64,000 bases of DNA from Symbiodinium sp. CCMP2592 (GCA_905221615.1 CAJNDT010002768.1:344094-408093), one strand, 5' to 3'. Positions 20,116 through 30,973 are shown, numbered from the stretch's first letter. Program-made: numbers and translations. Notes: generated by a model not told the origin, from the letters alone.

Positions 20116-20544
20116 TGGTGGTTCGCGGGGTGTTAGGGGCGGTAGGGGGTTTTGGGTGTAGGTCAGGGTGCGAGGGGTAGACTTTACAGGTGTTAGATTT
20201 GGGGACTCAAGGGGTGGAGTTTAGGCGTGAGGGCTACGGGGAGCGGAATGATCTTTACGTTGCTGTTGCACGGGCACGGAAGTGGGCGGAGCTGGCACAC
20301 AAATTGCGAGACAGAGACGCATTTAGAGCGTCGGAGGATTCCCCTGAGCAACACTTCGATCAGAAGCCAATCAGGGCTGTTTTGAGACGGCTGAGCTTGG
20401 CATTTATACACTAACCCTAACCCCTACGAAAGCCCCACACCCTCAAACCCTGTTGGCTGAATAATTATAGGGCCTTAACAAGTCGATTCAGACCCTTATA
20501 CTAACCCTAAACCCTGCACCGTTACGAAACCTTGTAGTACCCTT

Positions 20545-20697
20545 TAAGTTCTTTAAGCGTCTCCACACCTTCTTTTCTATATTCACGTCCCTATTGGCTT
20601 CCTCTGACACTTGGCACGTTAACAGGAAGCTACCGAGAATAAGCCGGGCTGGGCTGATGCCAGCGGACTTAATCGGAGCGGTTCCGATTTTTCCGTT
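20545..20697 (-). CDS. candidate coding exon
   Basis: Minus frame of about 51 codons: GKIGTAPIKSAGISPARLI, LGSFLLTCQVSEEANRDV, NIEKKVWRRLKNLKG. A hydrophobic stretch precedes a charged helix. Confidence 0.5.
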
Positions 20698-20840
20698 TAC
20701 AATTCTCCAAGGAATCTTAAGTAGCTTCTATGGGGTAGAGCTAGACAAGGCCAGCGGCACGGTATAGAAACCACACTATGTGAAATGCAGGACCTTAAAG
20801 CAACTATATATGAGCTCAAGATTGCGAACTTCAAACATCA

Positions 20841-21008
20841 GAATCTCGAACACCTACATGTGAAAAGAGATCTGAAAGCGTCAGTTAGTATTGGCGGCAC
20901 GGGCCGCATGCCCGGGCCGTGGGCAACCTCAAGCAGCGTGGTCGACTTCCCAGTGACGAAAGCAAGCTCATGCTGAGAGCATTGGATGACGATGGTGTTT
21001 CGTGACGC
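20841..21008 (-). CDS. candidate coding exon abutting MITE-P
   Basis: Minus frame: SRNTIVIQCSQHELAFVTG, KSTTLLEVAHGPGMRPV, PPILTDAFRSLFTC. It begins within a few bases of the inner end of MITE-P copy 1, whose terminal GCTTCTACTG could supply a pyrimidine-rich 3' splice region. Confidence 0.5.
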
Positions 21009-21012
21009 TATA

Positions 21013-21108
21013 CAGTAGAAGCCAGAAAGTTGGAATATCATTATCGTAACCCCTGTAAGGTAAATAATAGGGGATCCTACCATTAATCCATATTCCAACT
21101 TTTTGGAG
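21013..21108. mobile_element. MITE-P copy 1
   Basis: Arms AGTAGAAGCCAGAAAGTTGG and CCAACTTTTTGGAGTT; the right end is slightly worn. Confidence 0.8.
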
Positions 21109-21135
21109 TTCCCTTTATCCGGCCCGGATTGTGTG

Positions 21136-21267
21136 CTTGGGGGCTCGGGGTACTTAGTAAGTAGTTAGTAAGTAGACTTACAAGTACCCTAAAAGGGACC
21201 CTAATTGGGGTTATGGTACTTATAAGTCCCTAAAATAACCAGTTACTAAATCCCCCGACCCTCCAAG
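21136..21267. mobile_element. MITE-B copy 1
   Basis: MITE-A-like element with G-rich ends (CTTGGGGGCTCGGGGTACTT and complement ending CCCTCCAAG) and core AAGTACCCTAAAAGGGACCC. Confidence 0.75.
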
Positions 21268-21269
21268 TG

Positions 21270-21424
21270 GCTAAGCTAGCTTTACAGGCATCTTGCAGCA
21301 CATGGTTGCGTTGTAGGGGCGATGGATAATGCTGCGGAGTAGTGTGTCCGAGGGTGGCTGAAATCCTGGGCGCTACATCAAGCTGCTTTGAACCACCTTT
21401 GACTGTGATGCTGGCAATGGTCAT
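21270..21424 (-). CDS. candidate coding exon
   Basis: Minus frame: MTIASITVKGGSKQLDVAPR, ISATLGHTTPQHYPSPLQ, RNHVLQDACKASLA. It lies directly outside MITE-B copy 1. Confidence 0.4.
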
Positions 21425-21657
21425 GGAAACCGAGACCAGGCAAAGTAAAGATAGTGCTGAAGATGCTGGCGGTAATTGTGATAGTGATGCTTAACGGTCA
21501 TGCTAATATAATGCTGGTGGTGACAACTGTACCGGCGATCGGGGCGATAATGAATTGAACAGCGTCGTTGGGTGTTTTCCGTGGTCATGCCGGCCAAGGG
21601 TCATGCGGGCCAACATTCAGGCGGAGATGCCGCGGAACATGATTGACCCTAATCCCT

Positions 21658-21758
21658 ACCTTAACCTACCAAAACCTGCTTCTTGTAGGGTCCCTATATT
21701 TTCATTGTAGGGTTTATAATGAGAACCTACAAAAAGTAGGGTTTGGTAGGTTAAGGTA
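21658..21758. mobile_element. MITE-K, best copy
   Basis: Ends TACCTTAACCTACCAAAACC and complement around AGGGTCCCTATATTTTC. The outer ten bases equal those of MITE-L, linking the two families. Confidence 0.85.
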
Positions 21759-22014
21759 AACCCCTACGTCCCAAAACCCTGAGACCCTAACCCCAAATCT
21801 GGGTCCGCATGGTCCATCCTCGGCTCTTGCCCTGAACCAGACTCTGACTGAACTAGGGTTTAGGAGTTTAGGGCTTTATGATTTAGGGGTTAGGGTTTAG
21901 GAATTTGTGGTTTAGGGGTTTAGGGTTTAGTGGGATCTAAGAACAAGTTTGGCCTCAGGCTCGGTGCTTTAATCTACGCCTCTGCACCTTCACAGGCATT
22001 TTGCAGCCAGGGTG

Positions 22015-22116
22015 CTAGGCAGCTGAGGAACCGCTGGAAAGGGGACCCACGTGGTTGTCGAAGTCATCGGATATGAGCCTTGCGGCGGTGCAAAGGTGCC
22101 CAAACCATTCGTGCAT
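22015..22116 (-). CDS. candidate coding exon ending in a stop
   Basis: Minus frame MHEWFGHLCTAARLISDD, FDNHVGPLSSGSSAA, then TAG. Either a C-terminal exon or an exon whose donor lies before the stop. Confidence 0.4.
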   Translation of the reverse strand: MHEWFGHLCTAARLISDDFDNHVGPLSSGSSAA

Positions 22117-22309
22117 TTCTATCTTTCTATCTGAGCATATTTACTTGCTTTCATATGTATCTGAGTATATTTTGCAACAAACATTCTGAATGAATAAAAA
22201 AGGATGGATGAACAAGTGATGGAAGGAAAGACGGAGGAAGGATGCAATGAATACGATAAATGCATGCGTGTTTGCCTGCCTGTAAGGATGAATGACTGCG
22301 TGGAAAGAT

Positions 22310-22313
22310 GGAG

Positions 22314-22351
<38 letters not shown>

Positions 22352-22586
22352 ATGTATGTATGTATGTATGTATGTATGTACATACGTAGGTAGGTATGTA
22401 TGTATGCATGTATGCATATATATATATATGTCCATATATATATATATGTATACATACATGTTGATAGGTGGGCAGGTAGGCAGGTCGAGGGGTGGGTGGG
22501 TGGGTGGGTGGGTGGGTGGGTGCGTGGGCGGATGGGTGCGCAATTATGTTTGTGTGCATGTATGCATGTGTATACAAACGTACTAT

Positions 22587-22621
<35 letters not shown>

Positions 22622-22700
22622 CGTCACACACACACACACACCCTCTCTCTCTCTGTATATATCTATCTCTCTCTGTCTTTCTCCCTTTCTCTCTCTGTTC
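22310..22700. repeat. microsatellite cluster
   Basis: In order: (GT)n, (GTAT)n to about 22380, TA-rich, (GGGT)n at about 22490..22520, (CT)n at about 22590..22617, (CA)n, (CT)n. Long overlapping open frames here (up to 235 codons) are simple-sequence artefacts. Confidence 0.9.
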
Positions 22701-23550
22701 GGTCAAGCACACACATCTCGCCATATCCACCAGAAGTATGCCTACTTGCAGAATGGCGCTGTGCATGGAGCACTCAGAGACCGGGTTCGAGTTCCAGCGT
22801 GTGCAGGGCTTTCATCTTGCGATTTAGGGCTAGGGCAAGAGCTTCCGAGTTTGGGGCGTTGCGGGTTTAAGGCTTCGGCCGGGGGATTACCGTTTGCGGT
22901 TAAGGGCGCTGGTGCAGATGTATGGTTGAAATTTGAGGAGTTGGTACTAGTGTGCGGGTTTCGGGTTATTCTGCTGGTCTTGGGTGAGCAAGTCCCATCA
23001 TGTGAAGTGAGTTGAGAATTCATTGATATCCACATTCTACCAGCCGAACCATCACCAAGATTCCCAACTAACTAGGAGCACTAACCCTAAACCCTAAATC
23101 CTACTTCATGTCAAAGACTTGCAACAGAAGGCTGCAGCGATCTTAAAGCTTCAGGCTATGCGGGTTTTGCACTTAGGGACGGACCTTAGGGCCTTAGGGT
23201 TCTCCCTAAACCCGAAACCCTAAACACCCTAAATCGTTTTGCCCGTGAAGCTCTTGGGGCCCTTTGCGGGGGAAATTTTCTTCGCGTAAGGGCTCCTTTG
23301 TTTTGGGCTTGGGGTGCTCATGATACGGACCCACACAAAGCTCACCTGTGTTCTAAAACTGGGCCTGGCGCATACATTGGGAGTCTTAGGGCGGGACTAT
23401 ACTTCCTTAAATAGGCCTTATTACTTATTAAGTCTTACTATAGGTATTAAGGCCCCCTACCCCCCCTAAGGGTCCTTGTGACGCATCCCAAACGCACACG
23501 CCAGCCTCATTGCCACGTCCAGCTTCTGTCCGAGTGTGCCTCAGCTATAA

Positions 23551-23659
23551 CCAGACCTTCCAAAATCTCTTAATTAGGGAATATGCCTTAAATTATAATA
23601 AGGTCCCTAATATGATTTAAGGTATATTCCTTAATTAAAAGGATTTTGGAAGATATGGG
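23551..23659. mobile_element. MITE-H copy 3
   Basis: CCAGACCTTCCAAAATC at left, GGATTTTGGAAG at right, TTAATTA blocks at both sides, core AGGTCCCTAATATGATT as in the truncated copy at 1057. Confidence 0.8.
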
Positions 23660-23874
23660 TAATTACCCAGGGGTCGTTCTTGGCTTGTGGGTCATACGGT
23701 CTAGGGAGCAGGGCTTGCAGGTAGTAGAGTGTTGGGTTTAGAATTAGGTCTTGTGAGGCTGCATCCCCCCCCCCAATACGGAATAGACCTTGAATTGCAA
23801 AGGGCCTCTTACGATGTTGCCTGAGGAATATTCCTTATAGTGAAGCGGTTGAGTAGTACCACCCTTCATCAACT

Positions 23875-23973
23875 TGGATGCCCCGGAATAAAACGGGCTC
23901 CCTTTTGGGTATTGGATACATTTACAATTTATAAGGAACCTAGGACTACAAACCGGGAATCTGGGCATCCTAA
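23875..23973 (+). mobile_element. MITE-D copy 2
   Basis: Left end worn (GGATGCCCCGGAATAAAACG), right end GGGCATCCTA. Same orientation as the other D copies. Confidence 0.75.
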
Positions 23974-24064
23974 TCAATTCAGGAGCATTCCTCAAGTCAC
24001 AGGCTTCGCGGGTCGAGTGCAGTGGCACCGAAGCACTGCATCTGAAACCTTATATATGGAAACT

Positions 24065-24135
24065 TGATATAGGGGCCTTAATAATTAGAATAGGGTGTTA
24101 CCGGGGGTATATTAGACCACAATTATGATACGACC
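24065..24135. mobile_element. MITE-R copy, partial
   Basis: Shared words CCTTAATAATTAGAATAGGG; the right half is not clear. Other R copies: about 25860..25930, 32091..32200, 37455..37565, 59152..59240. Confidence 0.5.
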
Positions 24136-24288
24136 CCCCCCCCTCCTCCAAAAAAAAAGTATTGGCATTAATGTAGGCCTCTATAGTAATCCCCCTTAGC
24201 CCGAAGCTCTGCTCTACACCTCAAACCCTGCAGAGCTAAAGCCTTCCACTTTACAAATAATTAGGGCTTAGGGCTAGGGTTCCTTACA

Positions 24289-24380
24289 CCCGAAATCGTG
24301 GCTCTCTTCTTCGGCGAGCTCTTCTGCAGCACCCTCTTGCCGCAGAATCTTCCGACAGGGGTCGTATAAAGGTTCGGGGA
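24289..24380 (-). CDS. candidate coding mini-exon
   Basis: Minus frame PEPLYDPCRKILRQEGAA then EELAEEESHDF: acidic helical. All three minus frames are open over this island, so the register is uncertain. Confidence 0.35.
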
Positions 24381-24643
24381 GGGTTCTACAGAGGCTCTGT
24401 GCGGCTTCTACAAGGGAGTTGGGGTTTTGGGTCATCGAAACTGCCCAAACCCCGAAACCTTCTCACCTCACACCGGACGGCACGACCGAATGCGGGTGGA
24501 AGCAACTGTGTCAACCATTTGCTGCCATGTGTGAATATTGAATAAGGGTTATAAAAAAAACAGAACTAAGCCCGAAAACAAATGATCCATATCGAAACCA
24601 GCTAGAATTTACACGAGAAGCCCTCGATTACGAAAATACTACA

Positions 24644-24756
24644 CTAGGCTGCCCAGTAACCTCGGGATGAAAAGGGCTCCCCTTTTGGTATCGCGTAACT
24701 TTATAAGAAACCTGTGACTACAAAAAGGGAAACACAGGGCCTGCTGGGAGGCCTAG
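24644..24756 (+). mobile_element. MITE-D copy 3
   Basis: CTAGGCTGCCCAGTAACC to GGAGGCCTAG, flanked on both sides by TACA, a perfect 4-bp target duplication. Confidence 0.9.
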
Positions 24757-24789
24757 TACAAGAACCGATATCGAGGGGGTTTAGGGTTT

Positions 24790-24935
24790 CGGGTTTCGGG
24801 TTTATAGGGTTTATAGGGTTTATAGGGTTTATAGGGTTTATAGGGCTTATAGGGCTTATAGGGCTTATAGGGCTTATAAGGTTTATAGGGTTTATAGGGC
24901 TTATAGGGTTTATAGGGTTTATAGGGTTTAGAGTC
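24790..24935. repeat. minisatellite of TTTATAGGG/CTTATAGGG units
   Basis: About twelve tandem units of 11-12 bases alternating GTTTATAGG and GCTTATAGG; a telomere-like unit with an inserted TA. It encodes only repetitive GFIGFI/NPINPI artefacts. Confidence 0.9.
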
Positions 24936-25029
24936 GGACGAGATGCTGGCAAGGTTGTCCAACTTCCCGTTCATGCCTTCCAGCTGCTGCAGAACACTCC
25001 TCGGCTGTTCAGGCTTTTTGGCTTCTAGG
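24931..25029 (-). CDS. candidate coding exon, coiled-coil-like
   Basis: Minus frame LEAKKPEQPRSVLQQLEGM then NGKLDNLASISSDS, with Leu at heptad-like spacing. It adjoins the 11-12 bp minisatellite. Confidence 0.5.
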
Positions 25030-25178
25030 GGCTCCTCGTTATAATTATAGTATAGTGCCCCCAAACCCTATTCTAATTATATGTTAAAGCCCCTTTAATC
25101 TTGGGTTTGGGGCTTTGGGGCTTTCTTTGGCGTTCAAGGCCGCTCCAGGCTCTCAAAACTACTCTATGTTTAGGCCCT

Positions 25179-25280
25179 AATGCTCCATGTACCCATACAG
25201 TGTATACTTAGGCCTTAAAGTGCCTATATAGGGACCCCTTTAAGGCCTAAGTATCTACTGTAAAGGTACATGGAGCCTTT
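25179..25280. mobile_element. MITE-G copy 2
   Basis: TGCTCCATGTACCCATACAG at left and GGTACATGGAGCC at right; same core as G copy 1. Confidence 0.85.
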
Positions 25281-25545
25281 GGGAGGGTGGAGTCTAGGCT
25301 CATCGGGCTTAAGCTGCAGGCTCCTCGGCTCGGAGCTGCGAGTTTTTGCTAGGGCTTCTGTTGGCTTAAGGTTTGGGGCTTAGGGTTGAGGGCTTGGGGC
25401 CCAATTGAAGGGTTCGGGGTTTAGGGTTTACGATTTAGGGTTTGGGGGCTTAGTGCTTCAGGCTTACAGAGTCTCTCATGTTGGGGGGGCTCCAAAACCC
25501 GTCACCCTGAAGGCTCAAACCCCCGCATGGACTTCGGGTTGAACA

Positions 25546-25631
25546 TGGGCGTTTCTGATAACAGGGGACTCCAATATAGTACCCTAAAGAGTAGGATCAT
25601 CCTTATACCCCATAGTTTTCAGAAACTCCCA
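25546..25631. mobile_element. MITE-F copy 2
   Basis: TGGGCGTTTCTGATAACAGG at left, TTTTCAGAAACTCCCA at right; internally shortened. MITE-D copy 4 starts three bases later. Confidence 0.75.
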
Positions 25632-25633
25632 TA

Positions 25634-25738
25634 CTAGGATTCCCAGTAACCTAGGAATAAAACGGGCTCCCCTTTTTGGAACTTTATAAGGAACCTAGGA
25701 CTACAAAAAGGGAATAAGGGTACTGCTGGGCAACCTAG
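25634..25738 (+). mobile_element. MITE-D copy 4
   Basis: CTAGGATTCCCAGTAACC to GGGCAACCTAG; flanks CATA and CATG, a 4-bp duplication with one mismatch. Confidence 0.85.
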
Positions 25739-25744
25739 CATGTG

Positions 25745-25820
25745 GGGGCCCGGAGGTCCCCGTTCTGATCCTCCTCATCGGTTTCAAGATGCTTTGGGGA
25801 CGGAGTTTGAAGCTAAGTTA
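25745..25820 (-). CDS. candidate coding mini-exon
   Basis: Minus frame QTPSPKHLETDEEDQNGDL, acidic and hydrophilic, ending a few bases from MITE-D copy 4. Confidence 0.4.
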
Positions 25821-25987
25821 CGAATACCCACCAAGAGCTCTAGGATAGGGCTATAGGGTTACTATAAGGGTATAATAGAGGGGCCTTAGTAATCAGAATG
25901 GGGTTTTGAGGGTTCCTTATTATAAGTACGTATAGTATAATTTACGCACAATCCCTGTTTCCAATTCGGGGCTAGGGTATGTTAGGG

Positions 25988-26130
25988 TCATGGTGCCTGA
26001 GTTGAATCCTCAGCCCAGTCGTCGGCAAGTCGGTTGACAGTAAGGAAAGAACGTCCCTCGACTTGGTACCAGCTCAAAAGGTCGTGGCGGATGCTCAAGT
26101 CTTGTCGGCGCTTGCTGATAGCAAGGGCTT
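25988..26130 (-). CDS. candidate terminal coding exon
   Basis: Minus frame of 47 codons: ALAISKRRQDLSIRHDLLS, WYQVEGRSFLTVNRLADD, WAEDSTQAP, then TGA. Composition is strongly protein-like; it could be the C-terminus of a gene. Confidence 0.5.
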
Positions 26131-26213
26131 AAGGTTCAGGGGTTTGGGGTTTAGGGTTTTGGGGGTCGGGGTTTAGGGTTTAGGGGTTTAGGGTGTAGGG
26201 GTTTAGGGTTCAG

Positions 26214-26447
26214 GTTGCAAGAAGCAATCATGCCTCGAGCATTCCACGCTCAGCTCGGCCGCCTGGAAGGCATCTACAGCCTTTGCGGGTGGGATGTCGG
26301 GCCACTTGTACCCTTGCTTCATCTCCTTGATGGACTTCGTTTGTTGAAGCTGCGTCCCAAAGAAGGTGTCTTGTACACATGGACTGCCTCGGCAACTGAA
26401 CTTGATCCTGCCGAAATGGCTCTCGGCAAAGTGCTCATGTCTGCTAA
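26214..26447 (-). CDS. candidate coding exon
   Basis: Minus frame of about 75 codons: RHEHFAESHFGRIKFSC, CVQDTFFGTQLQQTKSIKEM, KQGYKWPDIPPAKAVDAF, QAAELSVECSRHDCF. One of the longer islands. No family recognised. Confidence 0.5.
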
Positions 26448-26635
26448 ACATGCTCAACACAAAATGCGACATGAGATGTAACCGGTTGCGAACTGCTTGA
26501 GAAGATAGAACGGGCTTTGGCATACCTGAAAGTAATTTTGTGCAAATAGTTATGAAATAAAAGTAGCCATATCGGAATTCGTCGGAATTCGTTCAGGCCT
26601 GTGCGGTATGCGGCTTCTCAACGTTGGAGGCATTA

Positions 26636-26764
26636 CTTAAAAGGACCATGGGACTTAGCAACGAGCGTCATTAACTGTAACTATGTTTTTTATTACGTGT
26701 AACCCCATATCACCGTACATACTTATAACCTTATTTCAATTACTAAGTCCTATGACCCTCCAAG
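26636..26764. mobile_element. MITE-A copy 3
   Basis: CTTAAAAGGACCATGGGACT to GACCCTCCAAG, TA on each side; core diverged. Confidence 0.8.
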
Positions 26765-27254
26765 TAGACCCTAAACCCCCAACCCTCACAGCAACCCTTG
26801 TAGATCCCTCAAAAGGAACACGTATAGAACCATTACTTAAAGGAACCCTATTCAGAGTTGCTTAGGGCTCGGGTTTAAGATTTAAGGTTTGGGGGTTTAG
26901 GGTTTAAGGGGAAACAGAAACAACTTAGTCCACTCAGCTCGCACAGCCCGTCCGATCGAGAAGAGACATGTTGGAGAGTGTCGGGTCTAGTACCGGGGCC
27001 TTACAAATTCCCAATGAGACTCGTTGTGTCTCTGCTTTTTGGGTGGGAGGGGGAGGGCATACGTGTCATAGTATAATTCTTAAGTTCATAAAGGGAGCCT
27101 AAGAACTGGTCTTTGAAACTGTTTAGGCTTCCGCATTACTTGTATAACCGCAAGCCCTAATCATCCAACCGGGAAGTCCGCCAAATCCCACTCAAACCCT
27201 GGACAACTGAGAGAGTGTAAGGCCCAAGCAAAACCTCAACACCCAGGAATGCCA

Positions 27255-27302
27255 ATGGAAAACACACACACACAGACACACACACACACACACACACACA
27301 CG
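27255..27302. repeat. (CA)n microsatellite
   Basis: ACACACACAGACACACAC run. Confidence 0.95.
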
Positions 27303-27377
27303 AAATCTAGCATCAGAGTAGGCGGACGGACTCCTCAGACATGGAAGGAACAGGCCCCATTATCTGGGATAAAGCCC

Positions 27378-27473
27378 TCAATCACCCTTCACGTACATGT
27401 AATCGCCGGCAATGTGCTCGAGGTCCTCGCGGGAGACGTCCTCTGACCTTTGTCCGCAGAGGTCCGCCAATTT
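27378..27473 (-). CDS. candidate terminal coding exon
   Basis: Minus frame KLADLCGQRSEDVSREDLE then HIAGDYMYVKGD and TGA. A TTGGTAG lies just upstream as possible acceptor. The plus strand is also open here. Confidence 0.45.
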   Translation of the reverse strand, partial: KLADLCGQRSEDVSREDLEHIAGDYMYVKGD

Positions 27474-27545
27474 ACCTACCAACACACACATGCACAGATA
27501 GGGCGAAAGACCCAGAGAGGGACACAGAGAGCAGAGACGGACACA

Positions 27546-28200
27546 ATATATATATATATATATATATAGATATATATATATATATATATATATATTGTCT
27601 ATACACCATAAATGCTAGGCATATGTACACATAATTAGCAATGTCTACAAAACTACATACAGGCATTACGTGGATCCGTCCATACATCCCACTGTCTGCG
27701 CATGCCGTTGCAACTGGGTATACGAAATTACACGCATACATGTACGCACACACACACACACAAAGACAGCAACACACGCGCACACACACACATGACGCCA
27801 TAGTGGGCAACCGAATACCGATCAACCAAATAGATAGATAGGTAGATAGGTAGATAGACAGATACATAGAGAAGATTGGCTTGGATTGGAATGGAACTGG
27901 ATTGGATTAGACGGGATTAGAGTAGAGTAGGTTAGATTCCGTTGGATATACGATAGATAAACAGTGCAAGATATATGGACAGGCAGATAGACAGGTAGAT
28001 GCTTACATGGATCGGTAGATAGCTGCAGTATATGGATAGGTAGGTAGATGGAGCAGGTGGCTAGATATCACACGGCAGATCCAACTATCGACAGACAGAC
28101 AGACACACGGACAAACAGACCGGCAGGCAGGCAGGCAGATACACAGATAGATAGACAGATAGATCGACTGATAGATAGATAGATAGACAGATAGCCTGCA
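27546..28200. repeat. (TA)n and GATA/GACA microsatellites
   Basis: (TA)n at 27546..27596, (CA)n near 27750..27795, then GATA, GGTA and GACA tetranucleotide repeats to about 28195. No supported gene. Confidence 0.85.
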
Positions 28201-28463
28201 TGCGAGCAAGAGGGAGAGACCAAGAGTGAGTGAGTGAGACTCAAGCAGCTTAAGCCTCAACTCTTCTTGACTCTCAAACCTCAAGCCCAAACCTAAACTC
28301 TAACCTCTAAACCTCAAAATCTAAGGAGCCGAGCCCTTAACTCCAACACTCTAACCGCGAAGAGGAGATAAGCCCTGAATACAAAATTCCAGTTTCGGGT
28401 TTGGGGTTGAAGTCCAACCCCAAAGGCGCAAAGCCTAAGCTCCATCCCCTATAGCTTTTGAGC

Positions 28464-28538
28464 TCACGATCTGTGGTATGCTGAGGCCGGCGACCCATAA
28501 AAGAACTTTTCATTGTAGTCCTGGGAAAGGGTGTCGCT
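28464..28538 (-). CDS. candidate coding mini-exon ending in a stop
   Basis: Minus frame SDTLSQDYNEKFFYGSPA then SAYHRS and TGA. A second minus frame is open too. Confidence 0.3.
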   Translation of the reverse strand, partial: SDTLSQDYNEKFFYGSPASAYHRS

Positions 28539-28539
28539 T

Positions 28540-29740
28540 TCACAGCTTAGGCTACTAATTACTGATTAGGGTTTATATGCAGTTTAGGGGAGGTGGGGAG
28601 AGTATGTTATTTAGAAGTCAGGCTATCTGTCTAAACCCTGGATTGTAGGATTTCGCTTGTTGTCTTGGCTTCTTCTCATGAGTTTCCTCATCACGAAAAC
28701 GTATCGAAACAGGGTCTAGGGAATGGTTTAAAGGCTTGGTTTAGAGCTATAGGCATTATTGTGCAAATATGACAAGAAAACCGCTATATCTCGCGATGCA
28801 GACCTCTACATGAGGGCTTGGGAGTGATCTAAACTCTGGTATAGTTTGTTGTCCCTTCATGCTCTGAACGTGGTGCGTTTGTTGCTACCCTAGACACAAT
28901 GACACGTCCTATCCTGGGATTTCCCGCCCAGGTAGGCGTCAGGGTTTAGTGTCGGTATCTGCACTGTTCACCTACGTGTTCTCCCAGTGTCCTGCTATAT
29001 GATACCTTTGACCGCCCCAAACCCGAAATCCAACCCCCTAAACACCAAGCCCCAAAGCCCTAAGCCCTAAACCCCTAAGCCCTAAGCCCTAAACCCCTAA
29101 GCCCTAAACCCCTAAACCCTAAGCCCTAAAGCCCCAAAGCCCTAAACTAAACTTCTCCCAGAAACGACTGAGGACTGAGGAGTCGGACTAAAGGAAACGA
29201 AAGCCTCCAGTCAAACTCCGAAGGTGCACACCCCTTTGGATCTTCTGGGTTAGGTCAGGGTTAGGGGTTTAGGATTGACCTTCACCCTGAACAACCTACC
29301 TGATTTAGGGTTTAGGGTTTAGGATTTAGGGTTTAGGACTTAGGGTTTAGGGTTTAGGGTTCAGGGTTTAGGGTTTAGGGTTTAGGGTTCAGGGTTTAGG
29401 GTTTAGGGTTGAGGGTTTCGGGTTATCAAAGGGGAAAAGGAGGGACCCTTCATGGGGACCCTTACCCTATAATGGGCTATATAATGGCTATATAATAGCT
29501 ATATTCAGGGTATATACCTAGGTCAGGGTTTAGGGTTTAGGGTTGACCTTAACCCTGAATGACCTACCTTTTTGAGGACTTATATAAGGAAATCATAGTA
29601 AGGAGCCCTAACAAGGTAGGTTATTCAGGGTTAAAGTTAAGGGAGGGTTGAGGGTTAGCGAGTCGTAGTCTTGACGCAGACGAAGCCCCCTGCCCGGGCG
29701 GGATGCAAGCAAAGCCCCCGAAACCCAAGCCGAGAGAGAC
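28540..29740. other. telomere-like tracts and weak islands
   Basis: CCCTAAA-type tract at about 29028..29148 and TTTAGGG-type tract at about 29298..29425, the latter close to regular. A truncated MITE-N (GGAGGGACCCTTCATGGGG) starts at about 29439 and a MITE-L (ACCTTAACCCTGAATGACC to GGTTATTCAGGGTTAA) spans about 29546..29636. Confidence 0.6.
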
Positions 29741-29830
29741 TTGGAGGATCATGGGACTTAGTAAGTAAGGCTACAAGTACCTTGATTGGGGTTATATGTA
29801 ATTATAAGTATAGTTACGTTATCTATACCC
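29740..29830. mobile_element. MITE-A copy 4, right arm lost
   Basis: CTTGGAGGATCATGGGACTT and core AAGTACCTTGATTGGGG; ends abruptly at ATCTATACC. Confidence 0.8.
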
Positions 29831-29911
29831 CCCGGAACCCAAGCCGAGCCTAGAAGCAGTAACAAATGCAGGAACCTGGCTAAGAAACCCTGGTCCTGAA
29901 CAAAACCCAAA

Positions 29912-30047
29912 TGAGAGTTACCGAAAATAGGGGAACCTTGTATAGTACCCTAAATAGTAGGATCCTTATTACAAGGAGCCCAAAATAGTAGGATCCTTAT
30001 TACAAGGAGCCCAAAATCAGGTAACCATACTTTTCAAAAAACTCCCA
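29912..30047. mobile_element. MITE-F copy 3 with internal tandem duplication
   Basis: TGAGAGTTACCGAAAATAGG to AAACTCCCA; a block of about 32 bases containing AGTAGGATCCTTATTACAAG is present twice in tandem. Confidence 0.8.
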
Positions 30048-30125
30048 AATTAGGACACTTCGGATCCCTCTGAAAGGCATGCCCTCCACCAAAGACTCCA
30101 CGGCAGATATGTGATCAAGCCTCGC
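30048..30125 (-). CDS. candidate coding mini-exon
   Basis: Minus frame RLDHISAVESLVEGMPFR then GIRSV, directly adjoining MITE-F copy 3. Confidence 0.4.
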
Positions 30126-30205
30126 ACCCCAAGCCCTAAAACCCTGAATCAATCATCCCTCAAAGCCTAAGCCGACCCTAAATCCCTCAAACACTTAGAC
30201 CCAAC

Positions 30206-30311
30206 CCTAAGGGTCCATGTACCCAAGTAGTATGTACTTTGGGCCCAATGTACCTACACAGGGAGTACTTTAAGGCCAATGTATATACTATATGAGTACA
30301 TGGACCCTTCG
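30206..30311. mobile_element. MITE-G copy 3 (GGGTCCATG variant)
   Basis: AAGGGTCCATGTACCCAAGT to GTACATGGACCCTT; core AATGTACCTACACAGGG. The same subfamily as G copy 4 at 50990. Confidence 0.85.
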
Positions 30312-30428
30312 GGCAATTTACCACTGCAGCAGAGGGGCAGATCGATGACAGATCCACCTAGGAAAAGGGAGACGATGAGATTGAAGCCCCAAAAGATCAT
30401 CCTTCTCCGGTTCTGCTGACCTAGTTTC
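30311..30428 (-). CDS. candidate coding exon with a membrane-like helix
   Basis: Minus frame VKLGQQNRRRMIFWGFNL then IVSLFLGGSVIDLPLCC. RRR followed by about 20 hydrophobic residues reads as a transmembrane segment. Flanked by MITE-G on one side. Confidence 0.4.
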
Positions 30429-30787
30429 ACCCCAAACCCTAAGCCCTCATGCCACAAATGATTGGGCTTCTGTTACTGTAACCTTGGGCATCGTGTCTTT
30501 CTACTCTTCGGAAAAACCTCGGGCATGTTCTGGAATTTTGGGGTTCTGGTGTCACAGGCTCAGGGCCTTTGAGCGGGTCTTCGGGTTTAGGACAGGATTT
30601 ACATCTGCTCCAATTCCTAGGGTTTGGGGCTTCGAATGTTGAGCTTCGGATCTTCGGATTTAGGCGGTCTACATAGGCTCTCAATCTACGGATGGATGAT
30701 GCTTTCTTGGTGAAAGGGGGCCCCACACCTCATGCAGGGACCTTATTTCTTTAGATTGTGCGACACATTATGGTGTCTACGTACGTA

Positions 30788-30907
30788 CGTAAAGGATCAT
30801 GGGACTTAGTAAGTAGGTTATAATTGGGGTTCTAAGTCCCCTAAGTGGGGTTGCGCTAATTATAACCTACTTATAACCTTACTTACTAAGTCCCATGATC
30901 CTTTAAG
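30788..30907. mobile_element. MITE-A copy 5
   Basis: AAAGGATCATGGGACTTAGT to CCTTTAAG; core AAGTCCCCTAAGTGGGGTT, itself a small palindrome, as in copies 13 and 14. Confidence 0.85.
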
Positions 30908-30973
30908 TAGAAATATCAGAAAGAGCTCTGGGGATGCTAGTGGTAATTATTCGGCTTCTAAAAAAGATAAATA

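Noticed and set aside
20220-20414. Plus-strand frame GERNDLYVAVARARKWAE...
   Set aside because: Plausible composition but isolated on the plus strand with no start, splice or homology evidence.
22783-22802. GGGTTCGAGTTCC resembling a tRNA T-arm
   Set aside because: No acceptor, D or anticodon arm can be placed around it.
22119-23015. Long open frames (up to 235 codons) on both strands
   Set aside because: They run through (GTAT)n, (GGGT)n and (CT)n microsatellites and translate to simple repeats (CMYVCMYV, HTYIHTYI).
24701-25064. Plus and minus frames of about 100 codons
   Set aside because: Most of each is a translation of the 11-12 bp minisatellite (GFIGFI, NPINPI, PYKPYK). Only the 24931..25029 minus part is non-repetitive.
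27832-28200. CRISPR-like regular repeats
   Set aside because: The pattern is GATA/GACA tetranucleotide microsatellite without spacers, in a eukaryotic genome.
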